NCBI GenBank assembly: GCA_017482495.1
Contig: JAFUMU010000046.1
Coordinates: 1-41,223 of the forward strand
Origin: Clostridia bacterium
GTDB taxonomy: Bacteria > Bacillota > Clostridia > Oscillospirales > CAG-272
DNA length: 41,223 bases
Reading direction: 5' to 3'
Made by a program: the position numbers and the translations under genes. Positions 8,262 to 16,780 of the stretch are shown here, piece after piece. Every line of letters starts with the position of its first letter. Position 1 is the stretch's first letter. The notes under the pieces were generated by a model. It searched no databases. It saw only the letters and a program-made list of their open reading frames with translations, and was not told where the DNA came from.

Positions 8262-9131
8262 ATGTATACTGTCGATAATGCTGTAATAATGGCTGCAGGA
8301 ACAGCCAGCAGATTTGCCCCTCTTTCCTATGAAATGCCCAAGGCTCTCATATCAGTTAAGGGTGAGGTGCTCATAGAGCGTCAGATACGTCAGCTCAGAG
8401 AAGCCGGTATCAAGGATATCTATATCGTTGCGGGCTACAAGGCTGAAATGTTTTATTATCTTGAAGAAAAGCTGGGAGTACACATAGTAGTCAATCCCGA
8501 TTTTCTCACAAGAAACAACAACGCAAGCATATATGCGGTCAAGGATATTCTGAAGAATACCTATATATGCTCCGCAGACAACTATTTTTCCGAGAATCCC
8601 TTTGAGAGCGTGGTTGACGACTGCTACTATTCAGCAGTTTACGCCGACGGAGAAACTAAGGAATGGTGCATGGAATATGACAACGACGGCACCATTACAA
8701 GCGTTAAGATCGGCGGAAAAAACTCATGGTTTATGCTTGGTCACACCTTTTGGAGCGAAGACTTTTCAAAGAGATTTACGGAGATCCTTGAAAGCGAATA
8801 CCACCTTCCCGAAACTGCGGACAAGCTTTGGGAAAGCATCTATATAGAGCATATAGATGAACTGAAAATGAAGATAAGAAAATATTCCTCCGACGTGGTA
8901 TTTGAATTCGATACCCTTGATGAACTCAGAGAGTTTGATACATCATATGTAAATGATACTCGCTCCATGATATTAAAAAGCATTGCAGCAGAGCTGAAAT
9001 GCAGTGAGGGCGATATCCGCAAGGTACTCTCCTACAAGGATGACACAAACGAAGCGGCAGGCTTCACATTTGAATGCGGAAACAAAGCATACAAATATCC
9101 ATATAAAGAAAAAGAATTAAGGAGGATCTGA
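8262..9131 (+). CDS. licC: LicC-type CTP:phosphocholine cytidylyltransferase with extra C-terminal segment
   Basis: A 289-residue nucleotidyltransferase. The N-terminal MAAGTASRFAPLSYEMPKAL signature binds the nucleotide and phosphate, and IRQLREAGIKDIYIVAGYK and SADNYF match LicC and related sugar-phosphate-type nucleotidyltransferases. LicC makes CDP-choline from phosphocholine and CTP. LicC proteins of pathogens are about 230 residues long; this one has roughly 60 more. The tail contains DTNEAAGFTFECGNKAYKYP, which looks like a decayed start of a choline-kinase N-lobe. It is followed immediately by licA, whose ribosome site lies inside the end of this gene. The three-gene licC-A-B order supports the choline assignment more than the protein alone does. 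Confidence 0.82.
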   Translation: MYTVDNAVIMAAGTASRFAPLSYEMPKALISVKGEVLIERQIRQLREAGIKDIYIVAGYKAEMFYYLEEKLGVHIVVNPDFLTRNNNASIYAVKDILKNTYICSADNYFSENPFESVVDDCYYSAVYADGETKEWCMEYDNDGTITSVKIGGKNSWFMLGHTFWSEDFSKRFTEILESEYHLPETADKLWESIYIEHIDELKMKIRKYSSDVVFEFDTLDELREFDTSYVNDTRSMILKSIAAELKCSEGDIRKVLSYKDDTNEAAGFTFECGNKAYKYPYKEKELRRI

Positions 9132-9132
9132 A

Positions 9133-10032
9133 ATGGCAAGAGAAATCGTTAAAGAAGATATCGCAAAAGTCAAAGAATTGCTGAAAAATGTTGTAGGAAG
9201 CGACAGCTACAGTGAGCTTTCCAGAATGGGTGGACTTACCAACCATACATACAAGGTCACAATGGAAAACGGTGACGAATATGTTGTTCGTATTCCCGGT
9301 GAAGGAACTGAAGAAATGATCGTCAGAGGCGACGAGATGATAAGCACAAAGCTTGCCTGCGACCTTGGGGTTGATGCAGAAATGCTCTACTTCGGCGAAA
9401 ACGGCGCAAAGGTTACACGTTATATCAGCAACGCCGAAACAATGTCTGCAGAAACGATCTGCGACCCTGTCCGCATCAAGCAGGTTGCAGAAATATTCAA
9501 GAAGATGCACTCCTGCGGCGTAGATACAAAGATCCCATTCGAGGTCTTTGAAATGGCTATGAGCTACGAAAAGATCGTTTTTGATAAAAATGTTCCCATG
9601 TTCAGCGACTACGACACGGTAAAGGCAGAGGTCATGGCTATCAAGTCTGAGATAGACTCCGTAATAGATGTCAAAAAGGTTCCCTGCCACAACGACCCTC
9701 TCTGCGAAAACTGGGTGGTTGGTGATGGAAGAATGTACCTTATCGACTGGGAATATGCAGGAATGAACGACGGAATGTGGGACGTTGCAGATATTTCCAT
9801 CGAAGCAGGCTTCAATAGCGAATGCGACAAGCTCCTTCTCAGCGCATATCTGGAAAGAGAGCCTGACAAGAAGGACGAGAAGCACTTTCTTGCAAGCAAG
9901 ATCTACGTTGACTTCCTATGGACTCTTTGGGCAAAAGCACGCGTACCATACGACGGTCAGCCTATGGAGGACTGGGCAGTAGAGCGCTATACAAGACTTA
10001 AGACATTTATTGAAGAATACAAAAAGATATAA
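9133..10032 (+). CDS. licA: LicA-type choline kinase
   Basis: A 299-residue aminoglycoside-phosphotransferase-fold kinase of the choline/ethanolamine kinase type. The N-lobe carries GGLTNHTYKV and YVVRIPGEGTEE (residues about 34-60), typical of LicA. The catalytic loop is PCHNDPLCENW and the metal-binding motif is LIDWEYAG (near 195-225). It should phosphorylate imported choline to phosphocholine for LicC. The start lies two bases after the licC stop, with GGAGG at 9121-9125. The next gene, licB, is 24 bases on. All key kinase residues appear intact. Confidence 0.87.
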   Translation: MAREIVKEDIAKVKELLKNVVGSDSYSELSRMGGLTNHTYKVTMENGDEYVVRIPGEGTEEMIVRGDEMISTKLACDLGVDAEMLYFGENGAKVTRYISNAETMSAETICDPVRIKQVAEIFKKMHSCGVDTKIPFEVFEMAMSYEKIVFDKNVPMFSDYDTVKAEVMAIKSEIDSVIDVKKVPCHNDPLCENWVVGDGRMYLIDWEYAGMNDGMWDVADISIEAGFNSECDKLLLSAYLEREPDKKDEKHFLASKIYVDFLWTLWAKARVPYDGQPMEDWAVERYTRLKTFIEEYKKI

Positions 10033-10056
10033 TATAAAGCATAAGGAGATTGAAAA

Positions 10057-11007
10057 ATGGCTGCAGGAATAATCGCAGGTATCACCTGGGCGATAGCATC
10101 ATACATACTTACTATTGCTACAGGAAATCAGGTATTTAGTGCACAGTCACTTATTTTTGTCACATTTGTAAGCACATTTATCCACGACGCAAGCTCTGCT
10201 GTGTGGGCTACCGCATACAACGGCGTAAGAGGTAATCTCGGAAACGTATGGAGAGCTCTCACTAAGACTAAAAGCGGAAAATGGGTAGTTCTTGCAGCGC
10301 TCATCGGCGGCCCTATCGGTATGACAGGCTACGTTATGGCACTTACATATATGGGTGCATCCATCGGTGCTGTTGCAAGCGCAGTATTCCCCGCAATCGG
10401 AAGCGTTCTTGCGTATGTCTTCCTCAAGGAAAAAATGAAGTGGTATCAGTGGATATTCCTTATAGCAACTCTCGGCGGAGTATACGGACTCAGCTATTCC
10501 CCCGAGCTCAACATAGAAAATTTCTGGCTTGGTATTCTCGGTGCAGCAATGTGCGCATTCGGTTGGGGTATAGAGGCTGTTATTCTTGCTAAGTGTCTCA
10601 CAGACCCCGAAGTAAAGGACGAATATGCCCTCCAGATCCGTCAGACAACATCTGCACTTACATATGCCATTATCATCCTGCCCTTTGTTCGCGGCTGGGG
10701 CTTCACAGCAGGGCTCTTCACTCCCGAAACAGACTGGCTCATCCCCACTATCATCGTTGCAGGTCTTTTCGCAACGATTTCTTACCTTTTCTACTACAAG
10801 GCAATCGCTCAGATAGGCGCATCCAAGGCAATGGCACTTAATGTTACATACTGCGCATGGATCGCGATAATTCCCCTGGTTCTTGTTATCTTCGGCGGCG
10901 AGATGCCCACCTTCAGCCCCCTGCAGATTCTCTGCACGGTAGTTGTTCTCGTTTGCGGCATCTTTGCAGCGGCAGACTTCAAGGAAATTCTCTCAAAGCG
11001 TAAGTGA
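10057..11007 (+). CDS. licB: LicB-like choline permease (DMT/EamA family)
   Basis: A 316-residue membrane protein with about ten hydrophobic helices in two EamA-like halves. The first half contains IGMTGYVMALTYMGASIGAV and ends in FLKEKMKWYQW; the second has SYLFYYKAIAQIGASKAMAL. LicB proteins of this family import choline for surface phosphorylcholine. The assignment rests on family plus position directly after choline kinase and cytidylyltransferase genes. An AAGGAG ribosome site precedes the ATG. It could carry a related amino alcohol such as ethanolamine. Confidence 0.82.
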   Translation: MAAGIIAGITWAIASYILTIATGNQVFSAQSLIFVTFVSTFIHDASSAVWATAYNGVRGNLGNVWRALTKTKSGKWVVLAALIGGPIGMTGYVMALTYMGASIGAVASAVFPAIGSVLAYVFLKEKMKWYQWIFLIATLGGVYGLSYSPELNIENFWLGILGAAMCAFGWGIEAVILAKCLTDPEVKDEYALQIRQTTSALTYAIIILPFVRGWGFTAGLFTPETDWLIPTIIVAGLFATISYLFYYKAIAQIGASKAMALNVTYCAWIAIIPLVLVIFGGEMPTFSPLQILCTVVVLVCGIFAAADFKEILSKRK

Positions 11008-11025
11008 TAAATAAGGAGAAATAAA

Positions 11026-12261
11026 ATGTTTCTTTACATAGATCCCGGTACGGGAAGTATGCTCTTCACCATCCTTATCGGTGTTATAGGAGCAAGTATC
11101 TATTCTCTCAGAATGCTTTGGATAAAGCTTCGATTCAAGCTCAGCGGCGGTAAGGTGCAGGCTGAAACAGAAAATCCGTCCTTTGTTATCTTTACAGACG
11201 ATAAACGATACTGGAAGATATTCGAGCCTGTTTGCCGCGAAATGGATAAAAGAGGCAGAGATGTTGTTTATATGACAGCATCCGAAGACGACCCCGGACT
11301 TAGCTGTGAGCTTCCTCACCTTAAAGCTGAGTATGTGGGTAACGAAAACAAGGCTTTTGCCCGCCTTAACTTTATGAATGCTACCATCGTTCTTTCAACA
11401 ACCCCCGGACTTGACGTCTATCAGTGGAAGCGCTCCAAGGGCGTTAAATTCTACGTTCATATTCCTCACGCCGCAAGTGAGATAACTCTCTACAGAATGT
11501 TCGGTATCGACTACTATGACGCCATCCTTCTGTCCGGTGAATATCAGGTACAGGATATCCGCAAGCTGGAGAAGCTTCGCTCTCTTCCCGCAAAGGATCT
11601 TGTTAAGATAGGCATCCCCTATATGGACGAAATGGCGGCTCGTCTTGAAAAGGAAGGTCCCGCACCTGAGCATCCCAGAACAGTACTCCTTGCCCCCTCC
11701 TGGGGACAGAGTGCTATATTCAGCGTTTACGGAGGAAAGATCCTCGACACTCTTCTTAAAACAGGATATCACATCATTGTCCGTCCCCATCCTCAGTCCT
11801 TTAAATCCGAGAAGGATATGATTGACAAGCTTATGGCTGAATATCCTGAATCGGAGCAGCTTGAATGGAACAGAGACACAGACAACTTTGACTGTCTCCG
11901 CCGCTCTGATATCCTTATCTCCGACTTCTCAGGCGTTATCTTCGATTTCACTCTTATCTACGATAAGCCTGTTATCTACACCAACCCCAACTTCGACGTT
12001 AGCCTCTACGATGCATGGTGGCTCGAGGCTCCCCTCTGGACTCAGGGCGCCCTTCCCCGCATCGGACACGAGCTTTCCGAAGAAAATATGGAAAACCTTA
12101 AGGACATCATCGACACATGCATCTCCGACCCCAAATATGCCGAGGGCATACGCGCAGTTAAGGCAGAAACATGGGAGCATCCCGGTGAGGGCGCAAAGCG
12201 TGCCGCTGACTACCTTATCAAAAAGTATGACGAGCTTACAAGCGAAGGAGGCAAGAAATAA
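11026..12261 (+). CDS. CDP-glycerol glycerophosphotransferase-like protein (TagB/TagF family)
   Basis: A 411-residue protein. The N-terminus has one or two hydrophobic segments (about 1-33). The rest has the GT-B-like fold of TagB/TagF enzymes: LLAPSWGQSA near 224, VRPHPQS near 250 with the conserved His, and SDILISDFSGVIFDF near 298 followed by DKPVIYTNP. Characterised members move a polyol phosphate from a CDP-linked donor to a wall teichoic acid chain. Because the operon makes CDP-choline and shows no LicD, this enzyme could use CDP-glycerol to build a polymer or could itself take CDP-choline; the sequence does not decide. Its stop overlaps the next start (TAATG). Confidence 0.82.
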   Translation: MFLYIDPGTGSMLFTILIGVIGASIYSLRMLWIKLRFKLSGGKVQAETENPSFVIFTDDKRYWKIFEPVCREMDKRGRDVVYMTASEDDPGLSCELPHLKAEYVGNENKAFARLNFMNATIVLSTTPGLDVYQWKRSKGVKFYVHIPHAASEITLYRMFGIDYYDAILLSGEYQVQDIRKLEKLRSLPAKDLVKIGIPYMDEMAARLEKEGPAPEHPRTVLLAPSWGQSAIFSVYGGKILDTLLKTGYHIIVRPHPQSFKSEKDMIDKLMAEYPESEQLEWNRDTDNFDCLRRSDILISDFSGVIFDFTLIYDKPVIYTNPNFDVSLYDAWWLEAPLWTQGALPRIGHELSEENMENLKDIIDTCISDPKYAEGIRAVKAETWEHPGEGAKRAADYLIKKYDELTSEGGKK

Positions 12262-15032
12262 TGTCATTTATCGCAATACTTGAAACATTGTTTATCGGCC
12301 CCCTTAAGCTGATATTCGAAATAATATTCGAATTTGCCAACAGACTTGTGGGCCATCCCGGTCTTGCTATAATCTTCCTCAGCCTTATAATGAATATCCT
12401 GGTTCTCCCTCTCTATCGCCGCGCAGACGCAATGCAGGAAGAAAGCCGTGATATCGAGGCAAAGCTCAGCCGCGGAGTTTCACATATCAAGAAAACATTC
12501 TCAGGCGACGAGAGAATGATGATCCTGCAGACCTATTACAGACAGAACAATTATAAGCCCACAAATGCTCTTAACGGCTCTGTTTCACTTCTGCTTGAGA
12601 TTCCCTTCTTTATGGCGGCATATCAGTTTCTCTCTCACCTTGAGATACTGAACGGCGTTTCTCTCGGCCCGATTACCGATCTCGGCGCCCCCGACGGACT
12701 TATTCAGATAGGCGGACTTTCCATCAATCTTCTTCCTATCCTTATGACACTTGTAAACGTTATCTCCAGCGCCATGTATCTTAAGGGCTTCCCCCTTAAA
12801 ACAAAGATACAGCTTTATGCAATGGCAGGATTTTTCCTTGTATTCCTCTATACATCCCCCTCATGCCTTGTATTTTACTGGACTCTCAATAACGTATTCT
12901 CTCTTGTAAAAACAATCTTCTATAAGCTTAAGAACCCGGGCAAGGTGCTTAATATAATGATGTGTGTGCTCGGAAGCGGACTTATCGTGTTCGATCTCTT
13001 CTTCTACGATACAGAGTCACTTAAAAGAAAGCTCTTTATCGCGGCAGTTGGTGTCGTTCTCGTTCTTCCCCTCCTCCTTCCTCTTATCACATCCAAGCTG
13101 ACAAAGGGCGAAAAGAAGATAAAGGAGCCTCAGCCCAACAAGACAATGTTCTGGCTCGGCGCGATCTTCATCACCATCCTCGTCGGTCTCCTTATCCCCT
13201 CAACATTTATAGCAGCATCTCCTCAGGAATATGTTGATATCACATTCTTCCACAATCCTCTCTGGTACGTGGTTAGCTCCCTTTGCCTGTCCGCAGGTAC
13301 GTTTATCGTGTGGTTTGGAGTGTTCTATTGGCTTGCAAGTCCCGCAGGCAAGGTTATATTTGATAAGCTTGTTTGGGTAATGTCAATTATAATGCTTGTT
13401 AACTATATGTTCTTCGGAACAAAGCTCGGTAATATTTCATCTATCCTTCAGTATGATGACGGAATGGTGTTCTCACGTACCGAGAAACTTGTAAACCTTG
13501 CAGTTATAGCAGTCCTTGCGGTAGTTCTTCTGTTCGTTGCCTTCAAATGGAAGAAGGTCACTTCCCTTGTGCTTGTAACAGCAGTTATCGCTCTTGGCGG
13601 TATGTCCGTTGTTAATATGGTAAAGATAGGCTCATCCGTATCCTTTGCAGCAAGCGTTCAGCAAGGCGATATTCCCTCATTTAAGCTTAGCAAGAACGGT
13701 AAGAACGTGGTGGTCATTATGCTTGACCGCGCGCTTGGCGAATACGTTCCCTATATCTTCAATGAAAAGCCTCATCTGCAGGACCAGTTTGCAGGATTTA
13801 CACACTACTCCAACACTATATCCTACGGCGGTAAGACCAACTTTGGTACTCCTGCCCTCTTCGGCGGATATGAGTATACCCCCGTTGAAATGAATAAAAG
13901 AGACGACGAGCTTCTTGTGGATAAGCATAATGAGGCACTGAAGGTGCTTCCTGTTCTCTTCTCCGAAAGCGGATTTGACGTCACTGTGTGCGACCCCACA
14001 TATGCAAACTATCAGTGGACTCCCGACCTTTCTATCTTCGATGAATACCCTGACATCAACGCCTTTATCTCCAAGGGTAAATTCGGAGATACAGCGCAGA
14101 AGGAGGCAGTAGTTTCCAATAACCACAGAAACTTCTTCTGCTTCAGTCTTATGAAAACAATGCCCATTATCATTCAGCCCACCATGTATAACAACGGCAA
14201 CTATAATCAGATATCCAAGGGCGGAGATGTAGTAGTATACGGCAGTCAGACTGTTGAAGGAACATCTAAGTCTGAGGGAATGGCATCCGGATTTATGTGG
14301 TCCTACCATGTACTTTGTAATATGGATACTATGACGCAGATAAGCGACGGCAACGAGAATACATTTATGGTGCTTACCAACGATATTACTCACGAGCCTA
14401 TGCTTCTGCAGACACCCGACTATGTTCCCGCACCTACCGTTGATAATACAGCATATGATGAAGCCAATGTCGACAGATTCACTATAGACGGAAGAACTCT
14501 GAAAATGGAAAGATATCAGCAGGCTATCCACTACCACGCTAATATGGCAGCAATGCTTAAGCTTGGCGAGTGGTTTGACTACCTGCGCGAGTGCGGCGTT
14601 TATGATAATACCAAGATCATCCTTGTTTCCGACCACGGACAGGCTTTGAGACATTTCGACGATATGATCTACGGAGACGAGCCTCTTAAGAACGTTGAAT
14701 ACTACTATCCTCTTCTTATGGTCAAGGACTTCGGCAGCACAGAGTTTACAACATCAACAGAATTTATGACAAACGCAGACGTACCCACTCTCGCAACTAA
14801 AGACCTTATCGATAATCCCGTTAACCCCTTCACCAATAAGCCCATAAACAATGATGAGAAATTTGCACACGATCAGTTCATTATCATGTCAACTGACTGG
14901 CAGGTTACCGAGAACAACGGCTACACATTCCTTCCCGCAAGATGGGTAAGCGTTAAGGACAATATTTGGGAAAGAGATAATTGGAAATTCCACGAAAGCA
15001 GCACAATTCTTAAAGAGCATAAAGCTCCCTAA
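12261..15032 (+). CDS. YidC/Oxa1-like membrane domain fused to a sulfatase-fold (LtaS-like) transferase
   Basis: A 923-residue fusion. Residues about 1-225 resemble YidC/Oxa1: an early TM pair, a charged cytoplasmic segment (RRADAMQEESRDIEAKLS), then LLEIPFFMAAYQFLSHLE and CLVFYWTLNNVFSLVKTIFY, the typical C-terminal YidC helix. About seven more TM helices (230-470) lead to an outside alkaline-phosphatase/sulfatase-fold domain (480-923) with metal or nucleophile motifs VVVIMLDRA (Asp near 489), GGKTNFGTPAL (near 523-533, candidate Thr nucleophile) and VSDHG (near 789-793). Such domains transfer glycerol-, ethanolamine- or similar phosphate groups to lipids or polymers. The arginine expected in the YidC groove is not seen; the matching stretch is SLIMNILVLPL. 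Its place as last gene of the lic operon suggests polymer assembly or decoration. Confidence 0.8.
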   Translation: MSFIAILETLFIGPLKLIFEIIFEFANRLVGHPGLAIIFLSLIMNILVLPLYRRADAMQEESRDIEAKLSRGVSHIKKTFSGDERMMILQTYYRQNNYKPTNALNGSVSLLLEIPFFMAAYQFLSHLEILNGVSLGPITDLGAPDGLIQIGGLSINLLPILMTLVNVISSAMYLKGFPLKTKIQLYAMAGFFLVFLYTSPSCLVFYWTLNNVFSLVKTIFYKLKNPGKVLNIMMCVLGSGLIVFDLFFYDTESLKRKLFIAAVGVVLVLPLLLPLITSKLTKGEKKIKEPQPNKTMFWLGAIFITILVGLLIPSTFIAASPQEYVDITFFHNPLWYVVSSLCLSAGTFIVWFGVFYWLASPAGKVIFDKLVWVMSIIMLVNYMFFGTKLGNISSILQYDDGMVFSRTEKLVNLAVIAVLAVVLLFVAFKWKKVTSLVLVTAVIALGGMSVVNMVKIGSSVSFAASVQQGDIPSFKLSKNGKNVVVIMLDRALGEYVPYIFNEKPHLQDQFAGFTHYSNTISYGGKTNFGTPALFGGYEYTPVEMNKRDDELLVDKHNEALKVLPVLFSESGFDVTVCDPTYANYQWTPDLSIFDEYPDINAFISKGKFGDTAQKEAVVSNNHRNFFCFSLMKTMPIIIQPTMYNNGNYNQISKGGDVVVYGSQTVEGTSKSEGMASGFMWSYHVLCNMDTMTQISDGNENTFMVLTNDITHEPMLLQTPDYVPAPTVDNTAYDEANVDRFTIDGRTLKMERYQQAIHYHANMAAMLKLGEWFDYLRECGVYDNTKIILVSDHGQALRHFDDMIYGDEPLKNVEYYYPLLMVKDFGSTEFTTSTEFMTNADVPTLATKDLIDNPVNPFTNKPINNDEKFAHDQFIIMSTDWQVTENNGYTFLPARWVSVKDNIWERDNWKFHESSTILKEHKAP

Positions 15033-15047
15033 GCTATAATAAAAATT

Positions 15048-15099
15048 GCAGATGCTTTGAAGCGAACCACATTTAGTTCACTTCAGCATCTGCTTTTTT
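15048..15099 (+). terminator. Rho-independent terminator of the lic operon
   Basis: GCAGATGCT at 15048 pairs with AGCATCTGC ending at 15093. Further pairing inside (TGAAG with CTTCA, GAAC with GTTC) gives a long imperfect stem, followed by TTTTTT. It starts 16 bases past the stop of the fusion gene. Confidence 0.85.
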
Positions 15100-15111
15100 A
15101 TTGTCCTGAGC

Positions 15112-15137
15112 AAAAAAGCCACGTGAAATCACGTGGC
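15112..15137 (-). terminator. Orphan minus-strand terminator-like hairpin
   Basis: GCCACGTGA (15118-15126) and TCACGTGGC (15129-15137) form a 9-bp stem. A6 at 15112-15117 gives a U-tract on the minus strand. No minus-strand gene ends here, so it may be left from a neighbour removed or displaced when the element fragment to its right arrived. Confidence 0.55.
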
Positions 15138-15143
15138 GGGCTT

Positions 15144-16084
15144 ATGGAATTTGAATATAGAAAAAGGAACAGCGCGAATTCCGGAGGGAGCCAAAAAAAT
15201 CAAGGGACAAACCCCTTGAGGAGATAATTGAACAGGCGGTAAAAGACGGAAAGGTCTTTGATTTTGATAAAAAAATGAGAGACGCTCTGTCAGTGATTGC
15301 CGAGCAAGCAAGGCTCGGGGATATAACTGAGACATCTCTCAGGAAGAGTTTAGTACACTTCCGCAACAGACCTGTAGTCATTGTAAATGAGAACATTCTT
15401 TACGGAGTACCAAAATCAAAATGGGTAGATACTGTTAAAAACACCATATCTACTAAGTTTTCGGGAGGTATTCCGATAGGAGGTAGGCTTATTAAAGTAA
15501 ATTATCATACTCGTAATGAATTTACAGAATCAAAAAATACAAAGCATTACAGGGATAATCAAAGAATAGTTTACAAAGATAAGCTCAAATCCGCCAATAA
15601 TTTGGATGAAATTGTGTTGGCTTCAACAAATTACATCAATGAAGATCTAAATCACAAAAGGAACGACAACTTTGTACAGTTTGCCCGTGGTGACGTTCTT
15701 ATGAGAATAGGCACTCACGACTATGAAGCAAAGGTTATAGTTGGTTTTACATCCGGTAATCAGATGGTACTCTATGACGTGATAGATTTTGATAAATCTA
15801 TCTTCAAAATAAAAAAAGTGGATGCAGGCGCCGTCCAATCGCATAGCGCGAAGAACAACGGAAATAATGCATCCACTAACAACAAAGTACCACCAAAACC
15901 TCAGTTTGTCAACCCCTCAGACGGAATTTCTTCAGAAAATCCTTCGACAGATGACGACAGCCGTAGTTCCAAACGCATCGACTACGGCGAAAGCGACAGG
16001 GCGATCATTGCGAATGCGCTTGAAAGCGTGGCGGAGACGGCAGAGCTACATGGCTGTTGTGATCTCAATACTATAGCGATTTGA
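15144..16084 (+). pseudogene. Truncated fragment of a phage/ICE large polyvalent protein (LPD3-like)
   Basis: An open frame covers 15161-16084, with its first ATG at 15275. Residues such as TRNEFTESKNTKHYRDN, DKLKSANNLDEIVLASTNYI, LNHKRNDNFVQFARGDVLMR and VIVGF...LYDVIDF recall the LPD3-type domain in very large phage and conjugative-element proteins. Near the end, SDRAIIANALESVAE matches a linker motif of the same proteins, but the frame then runs into hairpin array 1 and stops. A short frame from the ATG at 15144 would join this one by a -1 shift at the run of seven A at 15193-15199. I read the locus as an internal fragment with both ends lost. Family recall is from memory, so it is moderate. 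Confidence 0.55.
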
Positions 16085-16089
16085 AACGA

Positions 16090-16266
16090 GTGAAATATTT
16101 GCCTTGCGGCAAATGTTAAATAATTTACTTCGTAAATTGTGAAATTTGATGCTATCGCATCAAGTGAAATGAAATAAATCCCTATGCGCCGCAGCGTATT
16201 TCATAGCGTCAGCTATTTCATAACGCGAAGCGTTATTTCACAAATCCCGCAAGGGATTTATTTCGT
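16090..16266. repeat. Hairpin array 1 (GTGAAAT/ATTTCAT separators)
   Basis: Left separators GTGAAAT lie at 16090, 16115 (as GTTAAAT), 16139 and 16164. Right separators lie at 16198 and 16215 (ATTTCAT), 16235 (ATTTCAC) and 16260 (ATTTCGT). Between them are small perfect or near-perfect hairpins: 16097-16114, 16122-16138, 16146-16163, 16184-16199 (one G-U), 16203-16216, 16221-16235 and 16242-16259 (GCAA loop). A 13-bp long-range stem, GAAATAAATCCCT (16171-16183) with AGGGATTTATTTC (16252-16264), encloses the right-hand hairpins and competes with the last one. No reading frame is kept. Array 2 at 17181 has the same plan. Confidence 0.9.
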
Positions 16267-16268
16267 TG

Positions 16269-16298
16269 AAAAAACCACTTCTTTCGAAGTGGTTTTTT
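16269..16298. terminator. Bidirectional terminator between array 1 and the two-gene operon
   Basis: ACCACTTC (16274-16281) pairs with GAAGTGGT (16286-16293) around a TTTC loop. A6 and T6 flank the stem, so it can act on both strands. On the minus strand it ends the four-helix-bundle/membrane-protein operon. On the plus strand it would end any transcript of array 1. Confidence 0.85.
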
Positions 16299-16310
16299 CT
16301 GCGAGAGACT

Positions 16311-16352
16311 GACCAAAAGTAGTAAAAGTAGGGGTAAAAACGACCAAAAGTA
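16311..16352. repeat. 11-bp direct repeats
   Basis: GACCAAAAGTA occurs at 16311-16321 and again at 16342-16352, between the terminator and the stop of the membrane-protein gene. They could be remnants of target duplication or simple repeats; nothing else supports either reading. Confidence 0.5.
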
Positions 16353-16360
16353 TTCCAATA

Positions 16361-16780
16361 TCAGCCGTACTTCTCAATAGCCTTTTTATAATACTTTTCT
16401 ATTAAAACAGTTGTCTTCTTGTTCTTCGGTATGCATGCCTTTTCCCACAAAGGAAGTGCTTTTTTGAAATATCCGATGCGATATTCTCTCATCCAAAGAA
16501 ATGCTCTGCAATAATGATCTTCAATAGTGTGCAACTCGTTCCATTTAGCGGTAGTTTTTATACCAAACCCGTAGTACACAGTGATTCCTTTCTCACCAAT
16601 TCTATAACTGTTTGGAAAAAGAAAAATGTAGCCAAATAAACAAATACAACCAATAACTATAATAATGGTCGATGTTGTTAGTTCTTCAGATAAAGTATAT
16701 ATACCAAGCAAAATGAGAACTGAGAAAATCCCGATCCAAAAGGCCCACCGCTTATTAAAAAACAGTTTGCTTTCTTTCAT
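16361..16780 (-). CDS. Small membrane protein with a PH-like C-terminal domain
   Basis: A 139-residue protein. Two hydrophobic helices (about 12-29 and 37-55) are followed by a soluble part that starts SYRIGEKGITVYYGFGIK, with a WNELHTI segment. This resembles small bacterial PH-like proteins with two N-terminal TM helices; I do not recognise a precise family. The start overlaps the stop of the four-helix-bundle gene by four bases (ATGA), so translation is coupled. Base composition is lower in GC than in the flanking chromosome, and the gene lies between two hairpin arrays. Function unknown. Confidence 0.75.
   Translation of the reverse strand: MKESKLFFNKRWAFWIGIFSVLILLGIYTLSEELTTSTIIIVIGCICLFGYIFLFPNSYRIGEKGITVYYGFGIKTTAKWNELHTIEDHYCRAFLWMREYRIGYFKKALPLWEKACIPKNKKTTVLIEKYYKKAIEKYG

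Noticed and set aside
16090..16266. CRISPR array reading of the regularly spaced short repeats
   Set aside because: Separators are only 7 bases, invert half-way along, and the segments between are palindromes 13-19 bases long; there is no cas gene.
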